Assembly (NCBI GenBank): GCA_019637695.1
Contig: JAHBVG010000018.1
Span: 28,691 to 92,690 of the forward strand
Source: Caldilineaceae bacterium
GTDB taxonomy: Bacteria > Chloroflexota > Anaerolineae > Caldilineales > Caldilineaceae
Length of the DNA stretch: 64,000 bases
Direction: 5' to 3'
Shown here: positions 19,584 to 27,526 of the stretch, piece by piece
How positions within the stretch are numbered: the first letter of the stretch is position 1
How the letters are laid out: each line of letters begins with the position of its first letter
Position numbers and translations under genes: made by a program
Notes under the pieces: generated by a model
Seen by the model: only the letters and a program-made list of their open reading frames with translations
The model's database searches: none
Told to the model about the DNA's origin: nothing

Positions 19584-20621
19584 TCAGGTCTTAACAAGAT
19601 TGACCCAGGCATCGACGACCTCGAATCCGCGGCTGCGGTAAAGGCGCACGGCGGCAGCGTTCTGTTGCAGATGCGTATGGATTTCCACCCGCTGCACAGG
19701 ATTTCCTTCCCGGTCGCCATCGCTGATCATCGCGTTCAGCCCCCAATCAAGCAGGAACTTCCCAGCGCCCTGGCCGCGCAACGGTGGATCCACGCGAAAG
19801 TTGATCAAGGCGATCTTCCCCGTTTGCGCCATCGGGTACCAGGCCAGATGACCGCGCAGCGTCCCTTCCCGATCCACCAGCCCCACACCGCCATAGGGAT
19901 CACCCTGGTTCGTTCCCCATTGGCTTACAGTTGGCAATTTGGTCAATTCTTCCCCTACGAATGGGCGACGATGGCTGAATCGGATCGGCTGCAATCCTAT
20001 TTCGGCCAAAGATGGCGGAAAATCCGGCGCATCAGGGGCTACGGTATCGACCCTTTCCATAGAGACATCGCCGATCTCAATGGAAAGGTAACCGCGTTTA
20101 GCCAAAAAGTCGATCAAGACGCCATTGGTGGCGCTCAACCCCATCCGCTCGCTGCTGCCAAAAAGAGGGGATCTTGGCCCCTCTACCACCCCGTAGACAG
20201 GTTGGGCCTGGCTGGCAAAATGGACCGGGCAATAGTAGAGCCAGCTTTCCGCCGCTTGTAAGAGGCGACTCCCAATGCCCTGTCGCCGAAAAGCCGGATG
20301 CACATAGAGCAAGGCGATGTAATGATTGGGCGTCCAATTCCGGTAAAAGTCAGCGGCGGGCGGCGGGCGAAAGGCGTGGACGATCCCAACCAATTGGCGG
20401 TCATCGCTGCCATCCTCGCGCCAGGCCAGGATCAATCCAGCGGCATTGGTGGCCGACGCATCCAATACCCGGCGACGAAAAGTCTCTGCATTGATGGGGT
20501 GAAAGTTGCGCTGATCAGCGAACGCGAAATTCCAGAAAGCAACCAGCGCCGTGAGATCGGGCAACTCAAAAGGACGCAGTAGCACGCGCTGATCTCGACC
20601 GGCCCGTTGTTCTATACTCAC
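19584..20621 (-). CDS. Protein with two GNAT acetyltransferase domains
   Basis: The GTG start at 20621 overlaps the stop of the upstream glycosyltransferase (GTGA), giving 345 residues. The longer upstream open frame is rejected. The N-terminal GNAT domain has LLRPFELPDL and the acetyl-CoA loop VHPAFRRQGIGSRLL. The C-terminal one has INFRVDPPLRGQGAGKFLL and the closing LYRSRGFEVV. Duplicate-GNAT proteins acetylate small molecules or aminoacyl groups; the substrate here is unknown. Coupling to a glycogen-synthase-like gene and proximity to glgB suggest a link to carbohydrate metabolism, which is only contextual. Confidence 0.85.
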   Translation of the reverse strand: MSIEQRAGRDQRVLLRPFELPDLTALVAFWNFAFADQRNFHPINAETFRRRVLDASATNAAGLILAWREDGSDDRQLVGIVHAFRPPPAADFYRNWTPNHYIALLYVHPAFRRQGIGSRLLQAAESWLYYCPVHFASQAQPVYGVVEGPRSPLFGSSERMGLSATNGVLIDFLAKRGYLSIEIGDVSMERVDTVAPDAPDFPPSLAEIGLQPIRFSHRRPFVGEELTKLPTVSQWGTNQGDPYGGVGLVDREGTLRGHLAWYPMAQTGKIALINFRVDPPLRGQGAGKFLLDWGLNAMISDGDREGNPVQRVEIHTHLQQNAAAVRLYRSRGFEVVDAWVNLVKT

Positions 20622-22411
20622 CTTTTTGCCCGTTCCAATCCCGGTATAAGATAGTCGCGGGCGACAACATCCCAACTCATCTGCTGGGCCAGGGCAGTGC
20701 CGCTTTCGATCAGCGCTTGCATCTGCTGGTGATCGTGTGGAAGGTTGCGGAAGATCCGCTCTGCCGCGCCGCGACTGTTGATCGACTCGATCCAATCGCG
20801 GGTGGCGTGGTGAATGCCCAGCGCATCCCACGGGGTCTTCAGCCAGTAATCGGGCGGCAAGGTGACGTAATCGGCCACGACAAGATTGGCGATCTGATCT
20901 TGCGCCACCCCCAGAGCATGCGCAGCGCGGTGGATAAATCCGACGCAGCCGCAGACGTTGGAAACGCAGGTAATGGCGCCAGCATTGAGCGGTTCCACCT
21001 GGGCGATGCCGAAGGGTTCGTAGATGCTCTGTCCAAATTCTAGATCGCTGCCGAAGCGCACATCGTTGAACTCCATATCGGCCGGCATCCGCTGCCCACA
21101 GCGCTCCTGGCTCCAGCCAAACTGGTTGATAAAGACCACCCGGCTGTTTTCGGCGGCCTGGTTATAGGGTTCCACCCCGTGGAAGAAAAAGTCACCTTCC
21201 AGCCCCATCAGATCGCCATTGTCACCGCGATGACCCACCGGCCAGCCATATTGCGCTTCCCAGGCGTGGACCCAATCTGAGCGGCGACCGGCAGGGACGC
21301 TGGTGCTAAGCACAAAATGGACAGCGGTTTTGCCCGCTTCCCCCAGCATCTGATCCAGATGTTCCATCACCCGCAGATCACGCCACAGCGCTTTGGAGAG
21401 GACCAGACGGGTAACATGGGTGAAGACAAAATCGGGCACATAGCCGAGTAGGTTTTCGCAATATTTCTGCAAACACCGCTTCGATTCCAACTTGGCTTGA
21501 ATGGTGATCGGCTGTGTGGTGACGCCATTGTAGACGAGATCGATCCCTTTATGCCGGAAGTCCCCACCCAAAAAACGCAATTCGTCCACCACGAGATCGC
21601 CGACGGCGAAGATATTGTCACAGCGGATCGCCTGACGCACGATCACATCCTTGTAATAGTAGCTCTGATCGCCAAAGAGGGTGGGTAGATCCAGCCCCCA
21701 CTCGCGTCCCTTGTAGAGGGCGTTGTAGAAGCGGGTGTCGTGGCCGGCGTCTTCCTCAACCAGCAGACGGGCCGTAGCCGTCTCGTGGGCGTAAAAGATC
21801 GTGCGCCAGCGTTCCGGCTCGTTCATCTGCGCGGCGAAGACCACCGGCATCCCCAACCACTCATGGGCGATGACAAAGCGATCATTGGGCGACAGTCCAT
21901 CGTCCACTTTGAGCGCCTTCAGCGCGGCAAAGATCGGTTGGGCAATGCTGAAATAGAGATTAAATTCGCCGTCGTACGAGTAACGGTTGCTGTCGATACC
22001 GTAATGCTGCCAGAGGAAATAGCGGAAACTGTTGATCGGGTCCGGGGCCGGGTTGCTGGCCTCGATCAGAATTACTTCGTGTTCGTAAGCGCCAAAGCGT
22101 CGAACCCCATAGAGCAGCCCGATCTCGTAGCTCTGCTCAATGGCTTGCAGCGCATCGCGCACATTAGGGACGACGTTGTCGAAGATCCCATGAAGACTAC
22201 TATAGCGGATCGTCAACCCGTTGCGCGGGCTGGTGAGCCGCTCCATCTGGGCGCTATCCCACCCCAGCATAGGACCAACCAAAATGCTGCGATTGACGGT
22301 GGTGTTGTAATCCTGGGCAGAGAGTAGGCCATCCAATACAGCGCCAATGCCGCCTACTTTGACGCCGGCTTCGTGGGTGGCATGAATCACCAACGGGATG
22401 CGATTGACCAT
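20618..22411 (-). CDS. Glycogen/starch synthase-like glycosyltransferase (GT5-like, divergent)
   Basis: The 597-residue protein opens with an N-terminal nucleotide-sugar binding segment containing KVGGIGAVLDGLL, a variant of the KxGGL motif of glycogen synthases. It ends with the GT-B donor-site region YEPFGIAQVEPLNAGAITC, which carries the E-x7-E signature. Between them lie HEWLGMPVVFAAQ and THVTRLVLSKALWRDL. Retaining GT-B folds with these motifs transfer glucose from ADP- or UDP-glucose to alpha-glucan. It differs enough from GlgA (extra internal segments, Ile instead of Leu in the motif) that the acceptor could be another glucan. It is translationally coupled to the double-GNAT gene and close to glgB. 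Confidence 0.75.
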   Translation of the reverse strand: MVNRIPLVIHATHEAGVKVGGIGAVLDGLLSAQDYNTTVNRSILVGPMLGWDSAQMERLTSPRNGLTIRYSSLHGIFDNVVPNVRDALQAIEQSYEIGLLYGVRRFGAYEHEVILIEASNPAPDPINSFRYFLWQHYGIDSNRYSYDGEFNLYFSIAQPIFAALKALKVDDGLSPNDRFVIAHEWLGMPVVFAAQMNEPERWRTIFYAHETATARLLVEEDAGHDTRFYNALYKGREWGLDLPTLFGDQSYYYKDVIVRQAIRCDNIFAVGDLVVDELRFLGGDFRHKGIDLVYNGVTTQPITIQAKLESKRCLQKYCENLLGYVPDFVFTHVTRLVLSKALWRDLRVMEHLDQMLGEAGKTAVHFVLSTSVPAGRRSDWVHAWEAQYGWPVGHRGDNGDLMGLEGDFFFHGVEPYNQAAENSRVVFINQFGWSQERCGQRMPADMEFNDVRFGSDLEFGQSIYEPFGIAQVEPLNAGAITCVSNVCGCVGFIHRAAHALGVAQDQIANLVVADYVTLPPDYWLKTPWDALGIHHATRDWIESINSRGAAERIFRNLPHDHQQMQALIESGTALAQQMSWDVVARDYLIPGLERAKR

Positions 22412-22541
22412 GCGTTGCTCCTCATGGACGTGTGAGTGGCTGACTCGATAGAATTTCCTCAGTTATGGTAGCACAAGAACGCTCCCTCTGTAAAAGGATC
22501 TGTAGGAGAGCCAGGGGGATAATAAGGCCGTTACGACGTTA

Positions 22542-22612
22542 CCCGATGCGACGCACTGACCAGAACCAGGTTGGAATGCTGAATTTTCTCGTGGGCAGTG
22601 CGTCGCATCGGG
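22542..22612. repeat. Palindromic element with 17-bp arms
   Basis: Arms 22542-22558 and 22596-22612 are perfect 17-base complements with a 37-base loop, in the 270-base spacer between the glycosyltransferase start and the mevalonate kinase stop. It has no T-run. It looks like a REP or MITE-like unit. Confidence 0.8.
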
Positions 22613-22670
22613 GTATCAACAGATTCAATTGTTTGCAGCGGCCTAAGACAACAAACTGATGAGGGTATCA

Positions 22671-22714
22671 ATACCCAATCCCTAATCCCCAGTCTCCAAT
22701 CCCCGATCCCCAAT
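22671..22714. repeat. Mixed CCCAATA/CCCCAAT-type heptamers
   Basis: About six consecutive 7-base units (variants of CCCAATC, CCCTAAT, CCCCAGT, CTCCAAT, CCCCGAT, CCCCAAT) occupy the end of the spacer and run into the mevalonate kinase gene. They supply its last eight or so codons and its stop. Confidence 0.9.
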
Positions 22715-23641
22715 CACCGTTGTCACGAGGACCTGCTTTGCGCCGGCGTCGAGGAAGGCACGGCGGATGGCCGGCGCGGTCTCCGTTTCGACAAGGGCGA
22801 TGACGTTGCCGCCGCGTCCGCCGCCGCTGAGTTTAGCCCCAGCAGCGCCTGCGTTCCTCGCCGCCGTGATCAACCGTTCGAGCGGATCGGCGCTGACGCC
22901 GATCTGTCTCAGCAAGGTTTGATTGCGATCCATCAATGGACCCAACGCCGCGACCTCGCCGCTCTCCATCACGCTCCGCGCCGCGTGGACAATTTCCCCA
23001 ATCTCGTCGAACCAATCTTCATAGCGTGCCGGGTCGCGCTGCCAGGCCCGCCGCACATCCCCCACAGTCTCTTTGGTGGGGCTGCCAATGCCGCTATCCG
23101 CAATGGCAATCGTGAATGATCGCGCCGGAACAAAGGTGCGGATCGGTTCGCCGCGCACAAACCAGATCGGCTGGGCATAGGCGATCACCGTGTTGTCGAT
23201 GCCGCTGGGCGTGCCGTGGTGGAGTTCCTCACTGCGATAGACCAACCGGCTGATCGTCTCCGGCTCAGGATCGAGACCGACATGGTGGAAGATGGCGCGC
23301 ACCAGCGCTGTACTCACCGCTGCGCCGCTGCCCAATCCACTGGCAATGGGGATCTGGCTGCGGATCTCGATCTGCCAATCGGGGTCTGCAGCCAGAGCAA
23401 GTTCATCTAACGTCAGGCGGACGATCAATCCCAGCGCGTCATCTTCACCCGTTGTGGAGAGACGCAGTTGTGAGCCCAGATCGTGGGCGATCAACGTGCA
23501 TCCACTGCCCGGCGAGAGATCGAGGATCGTTGCCGTGGCCTGCACATCCACCACAGGGACGGCGATGGCGGGCCGACTGTAGACAACGGCATGTTCGCCG
23601 AAGAGGATGATCTTGCCGGGGGCGGCAGCGGTGGTTTTCAT
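22682..23641 (-). CDS. mvk: Mevalonate kinase (GHMP kinase family)
   Basis: The 319-residue protein has the three GHMP motifs: AAAPGKIILFGEHAVVYSR (motif 1), the ATP-binding IPIASGLGSGAAVS (motif 2), and AKLSGGGRGGNVIAL (motif 3). It also has HHGTPSGIDNTVIAY, which places it with mevalonate kinases rather than galactokinases or homoserine kinases. It phosphorylates mevalonate in the mevalonate route to isoprenoids, which some Chloroflexota use. No other mevalonate-pathway gene is in the window. The start ATG overlaps the Nudix stop by 4 bases. The C-terminal GDRGLETGD is encoded inside the downstream heptamer array, so the true family C-terminus probably ends about eight residues earlier. Confidence 0.88.
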   Translation of the reverse strand: MKTTAAAPGKIILFGEHAVVYSRPAIAVPVVDVQATATILDLSPGSGCTLIAHDLGSQLRLSTTGEDDALGLIVRLTLDELALAADPDWQIEIRSQIPIASGLGSGAAVSTALVRAIFHHVGLDPEPETISRLVYRSEELHHGTPSGIDNTVIAYAQPIWFVRGEPIRTFVPARSFTIAIADSGIGSPTKETVGDVRRAWQRDPARYEDWFDEIGEIVHAARSVMESGEVAALGPLMDRNQTLLRQIGVSADPLERLITAARNAGAAGAKLSGGGRGGNVIALVETETAPAIRRAFLDAGAKQVLVTTVIGDRGLETGD

Positions 23642-24123
23642 GATTGGAAACTGGGGACTGGGGATTGGGGACTGGATATTGGATATTGGGTATTGAGAAA
23701 GGCGGCGAGTTCTTCAGGGTAGAGGTGGATGCCGTGGGCGGCGAGGTGATGTGGATGGACCCAATGGGCGATGGCGGCGACGCCGTTTTCGTCGATGAGG
23801 ATTTCGTCGCGGGCGTAGAAGCGTTCGTCGCGCAGACGGCATTCCCAAATGAAGACGATCTCATGCCCTGTTTGCTCACGATGGGTGAAGATGTTCTCAA
23901 CTACCCCGATAAGCCCCAGCGGATCGACTTCAGCGCCGATTTCTTCCATGAGTTCCCTGCGCACGGCGGTTTCACTGCTTTCGCCAAATTCGATGCCGCC
24001 GCCCAACGGACGGTAGAATCGGCGGCCATCGGTTGGGTCCTCACCATAGAAGGCCAGCACGGCGCCGTCGCTGGGGCGTTGAATCACGGCGATGGCAATG
24101 GCGCGGATACGTCCCGGTTGCAT
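23638..24123 (-). CDS. Nudix hydrolase
   Basis: The 161-residue protein has a canonical Nudix box, G-x5-E-x7-RE-x2-EE-x-G, in the segment beginning GGGIEFGESSETAV and ending RELMEEIGAE. Nudix enzymes hydrolyse nucleoside diphosphates linked to other groups; the substrate here is not predictable. The gene starts 3 bases from the end of the aminotransferase gene and overlaps the mevalonate kinase start (ATGA), so the three are coupled. The last 18 residues or so (LNTQYPISSPQSPVPSFQS) are translated from the 7-base repeat array at 23653-23695 and are not expected to be part of the fold. Confidence 0.88.
   Translation of the reverse strand: MQPGRIRAIAIAVIQRPSDGAVLAFYGEDPTDGRRFYRPLGGGIEFGESSETAVRRELMEEIGAEVDPLGLIGVVENIFTHREQTGHEIVFIWECRLRDERFYARDEILIDENGVAAIAHWVHPHHLAAHGIHLYPEELAAFLNTQYPISSPQSPVPSFQS
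23653..23695. repeat. GGGGACT/GGGGATT and GGATATT/GGGTATT heptamer array inside gene ends
   Basis: Six consecutive 7-base units lie at the junction of mvk and the Nudix gene: GGGGACT, GGGGATT, GGGGACT, GGATATT, GGATATT, GGGTATT. They are coding on the minus strand for the Nudix C-terminus. Confidence 0.95.
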
Positions 24124-24126
24124 AGA

Positions 24127-25281
24127 TCAGCCTCTCAGCACATCGACAATGGCATCGACAAGGATCTGGTTTTCTTCTTCGCTGTTGTAGAAATAGGGGC
24201 TGAGCCGCACCGCGCCGGGCCGATAGTCGATAATAACGTGGCGATCCTTCAACCCCTGCACCAGGCCGGCGGGGTCATCCGCAGGGAGCATGACGATACC
24301 GGCGTGGCGGTCGAGATCGGCAGGGATACGCGGCTCCAATCCGGCGGCGCGCAATCGACCGATCAGATCAGCATTGAGGGCCTGGGTGCGGGCGCGGATC
24401 GCATCCACGCCGATCTCTTCGATGATTGACATCCCGGCGTTGGCGGTGTAGACAGCGGCGACGGCGGGCGTCCCCGGCTCGAAACGGCGGGCGTCATCGG
24501 CGCGGATGAAGCGTTCCGGGTTGAATTTGAACATATCCTTGGCGGCGAACCATCCAGTTGTCGTGGGGTTCAGTGCAGGGATCAGATCCTCGCGCACGTA
24601 CATGAAGACGATCCCCGGCCCACCCAGCAGCCACTTCAACCCGCCGCTGAGATAGACATCCACCCCAGCGGCTTTCACATCCACCGGGATCTGCCCGGCG
24701 GCCTGGTAGCCATCCACCACAGAGAGCGCGCCGGCGTCGTGGGCCATGCGGCTGATGGCGGCGATGTCCTGAATCCACCCGCTGGTGAAGAAGACGTGGG
24801 TGGTGGCGACCAGCGCGGTGCGCTCGTTGATGGCGTCGGCAAAAGATCGCAACGGCACTTGCACCCGATCCGGCGAGGAGAGCAACCGGACTTCCGCGCC
24901 TTCTTCGCTGCGCGCCATCCACTGGTAAGGGATGGTGGGGAAGTCCATCTCGGTGATGACGACTTCGTTGCGAGCGCCGTATTGCAAACTGCTGCCGATA
25001 ATACTCAACGCCACCCCCACACTGGGCAGGATCGCCACCTCGTGGGGCGGCGCGTTGATAAGACGGGCAAAGCGGGCGCGGGCGTCGGTCATCTCGCCCA
25101 ACCAGAGTTCATACCAGGCGCTGGCGCCGTAGCTCATCCACAATTCCATATAGCGGTTCATCGCCTCAATCGAGCGACGGCTCAACTGGCCTAGCGAGCA
25201 GGTATTCATGTAGGTGCTGCGCGCCAGCCCCGGAAATTCGGGTCGCCAGCGAGCGGTGAGGGCATCATGTGAGGATGGCAT
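24127..25281 (-). CDS. Class-V aminotransferase-fold PLP enzyme
   Basis: The start is ATG 25281, giving 384 residues; upstream codons belong to repeats. The protein has the fold type I pattern of the class-V family (cysteine desulfurase, kynureninase, isopenicillin-N epimerase relatives): MNTCSLGQLS at the N-terminus, ATTHVFFTSGWIQDI, the PLP-aspartate strand LSVVDGYQAAGQIPVD, and the Schiff-base Lys in YLSGGLKWLLGGPGIVFMYV. An active-site Cys loop typical of desulfurases is not evident, so a lyase, epimerase or kynureninase-like role is more likely than sulfur transfer. It is the first gene of a coupled set with Nudix and mevalonate kinase. The start is preceded by CCCAATA repeats instead of a ribosome-binding site. 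Confidence 0.8.
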   Translation of the reverse strand: MPSSHDALTARWRPEFPGLARSTYMNTCSLGQLSRRSIEAMNRYMELWMSYGASAWYELWLGEMTDARARFARLINAPPHEVAILPSVGVALSIIGSSLQYGARNEVVITEMDFPTIPYQWMARSEEGAEVRLLSSPDRVQVPLRSFADAINERTALVATTHVFFTSGWIQDIAAISRMAHDAGALSVVDGYQAAGQIPVDVKAAGVDVYLSGGLKWLLGGPGIVFMYVREDLIPALNPTTTGWFAAKDMFKFNPERFIRADDARRFEPGTPAVAAVYTANAGMSIIEEIGVDAIRARTQALNADLIGRLRAAGLEPRIPADLDRHAGIVMLPADDPAGLVQGLKDRHVIIDYRPGAVRLSPYFYNSEEENQILVDAIVDVLRG

Positions 25282-25283
25282 AA

Positions 25284-25334
25284 TTGGGTATTGGGTATTG
25301 GTTCGTCGGCGGTCTGCCGTCTGCGGTCTGCCGT
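25284..25334. repeat. TTGGGTA and CTGCGGT heptamers
   Basis: Two exact TTGGGTA units (25284-25297) abut the aminotransferase start codon. GGTCTGCCGT/GGTCTGC units run at 25311-25334 to the glycerophosphodiesterase stop. The whole intergenic space is repeat. Confidence 0.9.
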
Positions 25335-25337
25335 CAC

Positions 25338-26075
25338 TTATCCTCGGATCGCCGCCATCAACTGATCCGGCACATCCGAGATGATCGTATCCACGCCGAG
25401 ATCGGCCAGCCGTTTGGCTTCCGCCAGATCGTTGACCGTCCATGTGTTGACGTAGTGGCCCTGGCGGTGCGCCCACTGGATGTACTCGGCGTCGATCATC
25501 TTATAGTGAGGGTGGAGCGCTTCGGGCGCGATGAGTGGACCCATCCAGGCGCGGCGGAGGAAGATGGGCAGACTCTCCATGTAGAGTAGCCCCAATGCGA
25601 TTTTGGGATCGTGCCAGCGCATGGCGATCAGCGAAACAGGGTTGAAACTGGAGACGATGACCTGATCGTGGAGCCGCCGTGATTGGATGAACTTGACCAC
25701 CGCTTCGACTTCGGGACCGCCATCCCAGGCCATGCTTTTGATCTCGATGTTGACGATACAGCGGTCCCCCACCAGATCGAAGACCTGCGCCAGCGTGGGG
25801 ATCGGCGTCCCCGCGAAGGCGTCGCCAAAATGGGAACCGGCATCGAGTCGGGCGATCTCGGCGTAGGAAAAGTCCGCTACCTTCCCCATCCCATTCGTGG
25901 TGTGGTCCACTGTAAAATCGTGGATCACCACCATCTCGCCGTCGCAAGTACATTGGACATCCAACTCAATCCCGTCCACGCCCATCTCCAATGCTGTTTG
26001 GAAGGCAGGCAGCGTGTTTTCCGGCGCAACCGATTTAGCTCCGCGATGCGCAAAAACCTGTGGATGATGTGACAT
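25338..26075 (-). CDS. Glycerophosphodiester phosphodiesterase
   Basis: ATG 26075 (245 residues) is preferred to ATG 26102 because AGAAAG lies at a suitable distance and the domain starts directly with VFAHRGAKSVAPENTLPAF, the GDPD metal and catalytic opening. Further motifs are GVDGIELDVQCTCDGEMVVIHD, NIEIK, VIVSSFNP, and the closing VNTWTVNDLAEAKRL followed by GVDTIISDVP. The enzyme hydrolyses glycerophosphodiesters to glycerol-3-phosphate and an alcohol in phospholipid turnover. No signal peptide is present, so it is cytoplasmic. Confidence 0.92.
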   Translation of the reverse strand: MSHHPQVFAHRGAKSVAPENTLPAFQTALEMGVDGIELDVQCTCDGEMVVIHDFTVDHTTNGMGKVADFSYAEIARLDAGSHFGDAFAGTPIPTLAQVFDLVGDRCIVNIEIKSMAWDGGPEVEAVVKFIQSRRLHDQVIVSSFNPVSLIAMRWHDPKIALGLLYMESLPIFLRRAWMGPLIAPEALHPHYKMIDAEYIQWAHRQGHYVNTWTVNDLAEAKRLADLGVDTIISDVPDQLMAAIRG

Positions 26076-26112
26076 CGTGATTCTTTCTTGTGGGATGAAC
26101 AAACGTGATTCG

Positions 26113-26172
26113 TAGTGCGTAGTGCGAATTGCGTAGCGCGTGAACGATTGTCACCTGCAAACTTGCAACTTG
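26113..26172. repeat. TAGTGCG and ACCTGC/ACTTGCA repeats
   Basis: Two exact TAGTGCG units (26113-26126) with decayed neighbours are followed by ACCTGCAA/ACTTGCA units to about 26172. A further period-7 stretch (variants of GCTAACG) lies near 26214-26241. Together they fill the gap between two minus-strand genes. Confidence 0.8.
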
Positions 26173-26245
26173 CACCACTTTTGCCTTTTGCCTTCTCTAT
26201 CTCTTTCTGGGCTACCCGCTAACTGCCAACGGCTAACGGCTCTCC

Positions 26246-26644
26246 TTACCAGCCAAAGATGCGCGAGAGCAGACCCTTCTTTTGTGGCTTTTTGGGCGGG
26301 GGCGGCGCAGAAATCTCAATTTCAAGGACAGGCTCAGGTTCAAGACCCATTTGGGCCTTAAGTTCATCGGTCATCATATGGGGCGTCCACGGCGGTTCCC
26401 AGACGATCTTCACTTCGACCGACGCCGCGCCTTCAGCGCGCATCGTCTTTTCCACATTGCCGATGATCTCTGGCCCCATTGGGCAGTGCGGCGTTGTCAG
26501 CGTCATGGTGACCAACACATGATTCTCAGGCAGTACATCCACATTGTAGACCAGCCCCAGATCGACAATATTCTCGAAGATCTCAGGATCGATAACGCGC
26601 TTGAGTGCGGTACGCAATTCCTGGGGATCGGGTATGGTTGTCAT
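26246..26644 (-). CDS. DUF59/MIP18-family Fe-S assembly-type protein
   Basis: Start ATG 26644 (132 residues) has an AGGAAGGG ribosome site; the longer frame upstream lacks one. The protein matches the DUF59 (SufT/PaaD/MIP18) domain: LKRVIDPEIFENIVDLGLVY, then LTTPHCPMGPEIIGNVEKTM with the conserved Cys, and VEVKIVWEPPWTPHMM. Such proteins help mature iron-sulfur proteins or form part of phenylacetyl-CoA monooxygenase; here no paa genes are nearby, so Fe-S maturation is more likely. A Pro/Lys-rich tail of about 30 residues (PPPPKKPQKK) follows the domain and is unusual. It is divergent from the HipA-like gene. Confidence 0.85.
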   Translation of the reverse strand: MTTIPDPQELRTALKRVIDPEIFENIVDLGLVYNVDVLPENHVLVTMTLTTPHCPMGPEIIGNVEKTMRAEGAASVEVKIVWEPPWTPHMMTDELKAQMGLEPEPVLEIEISAPPPPKKPQKKGLLSRIFGW

Positions 26645-26734
26645 GAAGTTTTCCCTTCCTCTCAATTGACGGTAAACCAAAGCGAAGTCTATCATAGGTG
26701 GAACTTGTGCAAAAACCTATACTTTGGAGATTTC

Positions 26735-27526
26735 ATGGAACAATCAATGATTCGTACCGTCCACGCGACCCGCTATGTTGCGCCCCTGCGCGAAGGGGGA
26801 TCGCTCCCTGCGGTGGTGGAAGCCGACGACGGCGCGCTTTATGTAATGAAATTTGTGGGCGCTGGTCAGGGGGCCAAGGCGCTGATCGCCGAATTGATCG
26901 CCGGGGAGATCGGCCGCGCACTGGGGATGCACGTGCCCGAACTTGTCTTTATCGAGATGGATGAGACGCTGGGCCGCTCGGAAGGAGATCCGGAAATTCA
27001 AGATCTTCTACGCGCCAGCATCGGCCTCAACCTGGGGTTGCGCTATCTGCCCAACGCCCTGGAATTCAACATCCTGTTGGCACCGCCGCCTGATCCCCAA
27101 TTGGCGTCGGAGATTGTCTGGTTTGACGCCTACATCACCAATGTGGATCGCACAGCGCGCAACGTTAACATGCTCTTTTGGCAAGACGATCTCTGGCTGA
27201 TCGATCACGGCGCAGCGCTCTACTTCCACCACAGTTGGGATGGGTTCCGCGAGCGCAGCCAAAGCCCCTTCCCCTTGATCCGGCAGCATACGTTGCTCTC
27301 CCTTGCCGCACACCTGGACGAGGCAGATCATAAATTGCGAGCGCGGCTGTCCGCGGATCTATTACGCCAGATCGTCAATTCGGTCCCGGATCAGTGGCTG
27401 GGCGGCGAAGCGATTTTCGATGATGTAGCAGCCCATCGCCAGGGCTATGTGGATTACCTGACCGGACGGCTGGCCGCGGCAGATCTCTTTTTGCAGGAGG
27501 CCCACCGTGCCAGAGCGACCCTCTAA
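26735..27526 (+). CDS. HipA-like kinase-fold protein
   Basis: The true start is ATG 26735 with GGAG 7 bases upstream (263 residues); the open frame continues upstream but is antisense to the DUF59 gene. The HipA-like pattern is visible: LYVMKFVGAGQGAKALIAEL (Gly-rich and Lys ATP-site region), GRALGMHVPELVFIEMD, then FDAYITNVDRTARNVNML, which carries the catalytic NxDR-x3-N arrangement, and LWLIDHGAALYF, the metal-binding DHG. Members resemble the HipA toxin kinase but lack its N-terminal subdomain. The DUF3037 gene overlaps its end by 20 bases, a pairing seen in many bacteria. Toxin activity has not been shown for this subfamily, to my knowledge. Confidence 0.8.
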   Translation: MEQSMIRTVHATRYVAPLREGGSLPAVVEADDGALYVMKFVGAGQGAKALIAELIAGEIGRALGMHVPELVFIEMDETLGRSEGDPEIQDLLRASIGLNLGLRYLPNALEFNILLAPPPDPQLASEIVWFDAYITNVDRTARNVNMLFWQDDLWLIDHGAALYFHHSWDGFRERSQSPFPLIRQHTLLSLAAHLDEADHKLRARLSADLLRQIVNSVPDQWLGGEAIFDDVAAHRQGYVDYLTGRLAAADLFLQEAHRARATL

